The notes under the pieces were generated by a model, which was not told the origin of the DNA, did no database searches, and saw nothing but the letters and a program-made list of their open reading frames with translations. This document shows, piece after piece, positions 5,606 to 6,413 of a stretch of 6,413 nt of DNA. Each line of letters opens with the position of its first letter. The first letter of the stretch is position 1. Source of the DNA: DAOUFU01 sp034429275 (GTDB lineage: Bacteria > Chloroflexota > Anaerolineae > Aggregatilineales > Aggregatilineaceae); the NCBI GenBank assembly GCA_034429275.1, contig DAOUFU010000322.1:1-6413 (forward strand), written 5' to 3'. Made by a program: the position numbers and the translations under genes.

Positions 5606-6204
5606 CGCCATTCCCCTTTCGGCCCCGCCGGGTTGTCTAGAATGCCCACCACCTGGAACCATTCGGGCGTGGGCAGGGGATTGTGCTCGATGCGCATCCC
5701 CAGCCGCTCCATCACCGCGCGCGAACGGAGGTTATCGTCAGCGGTAGTTGCTACCAGCCGGGCCATTCCCAGCACCTCGAACGCATAGCCGATCAATGCC
5801 CGCGCCGCTTCAGTAGCGAATCCCTGGCCCCGGTGCGCCGCACCGACCGCCCAGAACAGCCCCATTTCCGCCGTGAAGCGCCCGGTCGGCGGAACGGCGG
5901 AGCGTTCGCGAAAGTAGGGCAGGGTATCGAACGGGCCAATGAGCGGCACAAGCCCCACCAGCCCGATGACCTCACCGGACGGTTTCAGCGTCACCGCGCG
6001 GTCGCCATAGGGTGGCTGGTAGAGCCGCGCGAGGGCGGTCGTGTTGCGCACGCTCCATTCCAGCCATTCGCGGCGGCGTTCCAGCGGTTCCTCGCCAAAG
6101 GAGTCGTTCAGGATGGCGTGCACGGCGTCCAGGTCGCCGGGCCGCAGGGGGCGCACGACCAGCCGCGCGCTCTCCAGGGTGAAGGAGTCAGGATCGGGGG
6201 ACAT
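5602..6204 (-). CDS. GNAT N-acetyltransferase, RimJ/RimL type
   Basis: Predicted soluble acetyl-CoA-dependent N-acetyltransferase of 200 aa. It begins with the usual strand, LESARLVVRPLRPGDLDAV (10-28), and has GEVIGLVGLV (77-86) in the central sheet. The acetyl-CoA pyrophosphate-binding loop is RGQGFA (125-130, pattern R-x2-G-x-A), followed by the NLRSRAVMERLGM helix (158-170) typical of the Acetyltransf_3 group. Substrates in this group range from ribosomal protein N-termini to antibiotics and small amines, so the target is unknown. The ATG at 6204 is preceded by GGAAAGG about 6 bp upstream; an upstream GTG at 6276 would add 24 residues without family character. The stop overlaps the start of the phosphatidyltransferase gene (ATGA), so the two are likely co-transcribed, though I know of no shared pathway. 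Confidence 0.9.
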   Translation of the reverse strand: MSPDPDSFTLESARLVVRPLRPGDLDAVHAILNDSFGEEPLERRREWLEWSVRNTTALARLYQPPYGDRAVTLKPSGEVIGLVGLVPLIGPFDTLPYFRERSAVPPTGRFTAEMGLFWAVGAAHRGQGFATEAARALIGYAFEVLGMARLVATTADDNLRSRAVMERLGMRIEHNPLPTPEWFQVVGILDNPAGPKGEWR

Positions 6205-6321
6205 GGCGCACCTTTCCGGGCAGCAGGCCGCGGTCACGAATGCCACGATGTTAGCCGATTCCCCGTCAGCACGCACGCCGGGCAGGGTGATTGCATCAAA
6301 ATACGTGACCCGCGCGAGTCC
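6205..6321. other. Upstream region of the acetyltransferase gene
   Basis: This should carry the minus-strand promoter for the acetyltransferase/phosphatidyltransferase pair. I see the ribosome-binding site GGAAAGG next to the start but no well-spaced -35/-10 pair. TAACAT (minus strand, near 6254-6249) is a possible weak -10. Confidence 0.4.
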
Positions 6322-6396
6322 GGCCTCACCCCCACCTTCGCCGCGCCCTGCGGGCGCGCCCGCAGGGCGCGTTGTCGGTTGCCCCCTCTCCGAAAA
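6322..6396 (-). repeat. GC-rich intergenic repeat, right copy (inverted)
   Basis: On the minus strand this unit reads TTTTCGGAGAGGGGGC, a long GC-rich stem, and then GGGGGTGAGGCC (plus 6333-6322). The outer modules are identical to those of the left copy at 96-149, but the central stem differs in sequence and is far longer. Conserved ends with an exchangeable stem fit a REP or MITE-like dispersed family. Confidence 0.8.
6342..6371. repeat. 30-bp perfect palindrome
   Basis: CGCGCCCTGCGGGCG (6342-6356) is followed directly by its exact reverse complement (6357-6371), with no unpaired centre. In RNA a few central bases would form the loop, leaving a very stable stem. No T-run follows on either strand, so it is not a standard intrinsic terminator. 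It forms the internal stem of the right repeat copy. Confidence 0.9.
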
Positions 6397-6412
6397 TTTT
6401 CGGAGAGGGGGC
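6381..6412. repeat. 32-bp perfect palindrome at a head-to-head repeat junction
   Basis: GCCCCCTCTCCGAAAA (6381-6396) is followed by its exact reverse complement (6397-6412), centred on AAAATTTT. The right arm begins another copy of the same repeat family on the plus strand, which runs off the window at 6413. The left copy at 96 starts in the same AAATTTT centre. Confidence 0.9.
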
Positions 6413-6413
6413 G
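6397..6413 (+). repeat. Start of a further intergenic repeat copy (truncated by window edge)
   Basis: TTTTCGGAGAGGGGGCG matches the left copy from 98 to 114 exactly, in the same orientation. The rest of the unit, expected to end in GGGGGTGAGGCC, lies outside the window. Confidence 0.7.

Noticed and set aside
1..6413. CRISPR array, tRNA, rRNA, toxin-antitoxin or defence genes
   Set aside because: No regularly spaced repeats with unique spacers, no cloverleaf or rRNA-like sequence, and every substantial coding region is explained by transport, regulation, lipid or acetyltransferase families.

Overview
The window is a GC-rich bacterial chromosomal segment, roughly two-thirds G+C by eye. Its core is a complete ferric-iron ABC importer operon of the fbpABC/afuABC type. 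The lineage cannot be fixed from sequence alone. A Chloroflexota (Anaerolineae-like) origin is my best guess, from overall gene style and the GC-rich intergenic repeats, but this is inference and not a demonstrated assignment.

Layout, left to right. Bases 1-95 look like the outer end of an insertion sequence: two 23-bp-spaced subterminal repeats and a terminal ...TGTACA, with a possible transposase C-terminus stopping at 34. This end abuts a GC-rich intergenic repeat (about 96-149). After a featureless spacer comes a minus-strand DtxR/MntR-family metalloregulator with a C-terminal SH3/FeoA-like domain (314-976). A 230-bp divergent intergenic region (977-1206) follows. It holds an array of CCGG/AACCGGGTT units at mostly 11-12 bp steps and a perfect 19-bp 9-1-9 palindrome that resembles a Fur box. 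Then come the plus-strand genes for a periplasmic-type Fe(III)-binding protein (1207-2250), a fused two-domain permease (2250-3926) and an ATPase with a TOBE domain (3907-4995). The three are tightly packed or overlapping, so they are almost certainly one transcript.

Only 4 bp after the ATPase stop lies the 3' end of a convergent minus-strand pair: a CDP-alcohol phosphatidyltransferase (5000-5605) and, upstream of it with an ATGA overlap, a RimJ/RimL-type GNAT acetyltransferase (5602-6204). The right edge (6322-6413) carries a second copy of the left-hand repeat family. It contains a 30-bp perfect palindrome, and it meets a further partial copy head to head to make a 32-bp perfect palindrome.

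Working model: the substrate-binding protein captures Fe(III), the fused permease forms the channel and the ATPase drives import. The operon is probably repressed in iron-replete cells through the Fur-like operator, the neighbouring DtxR-like protein, or both. I see no toxin, defence, CRISPR or biosynthetic system. The most interesting material is regulatory (the CCGG array, the operator, and a regulator with an altered primary metal site) and the dispersed palindromic repeat family with an apparent IS insertion in one copy.
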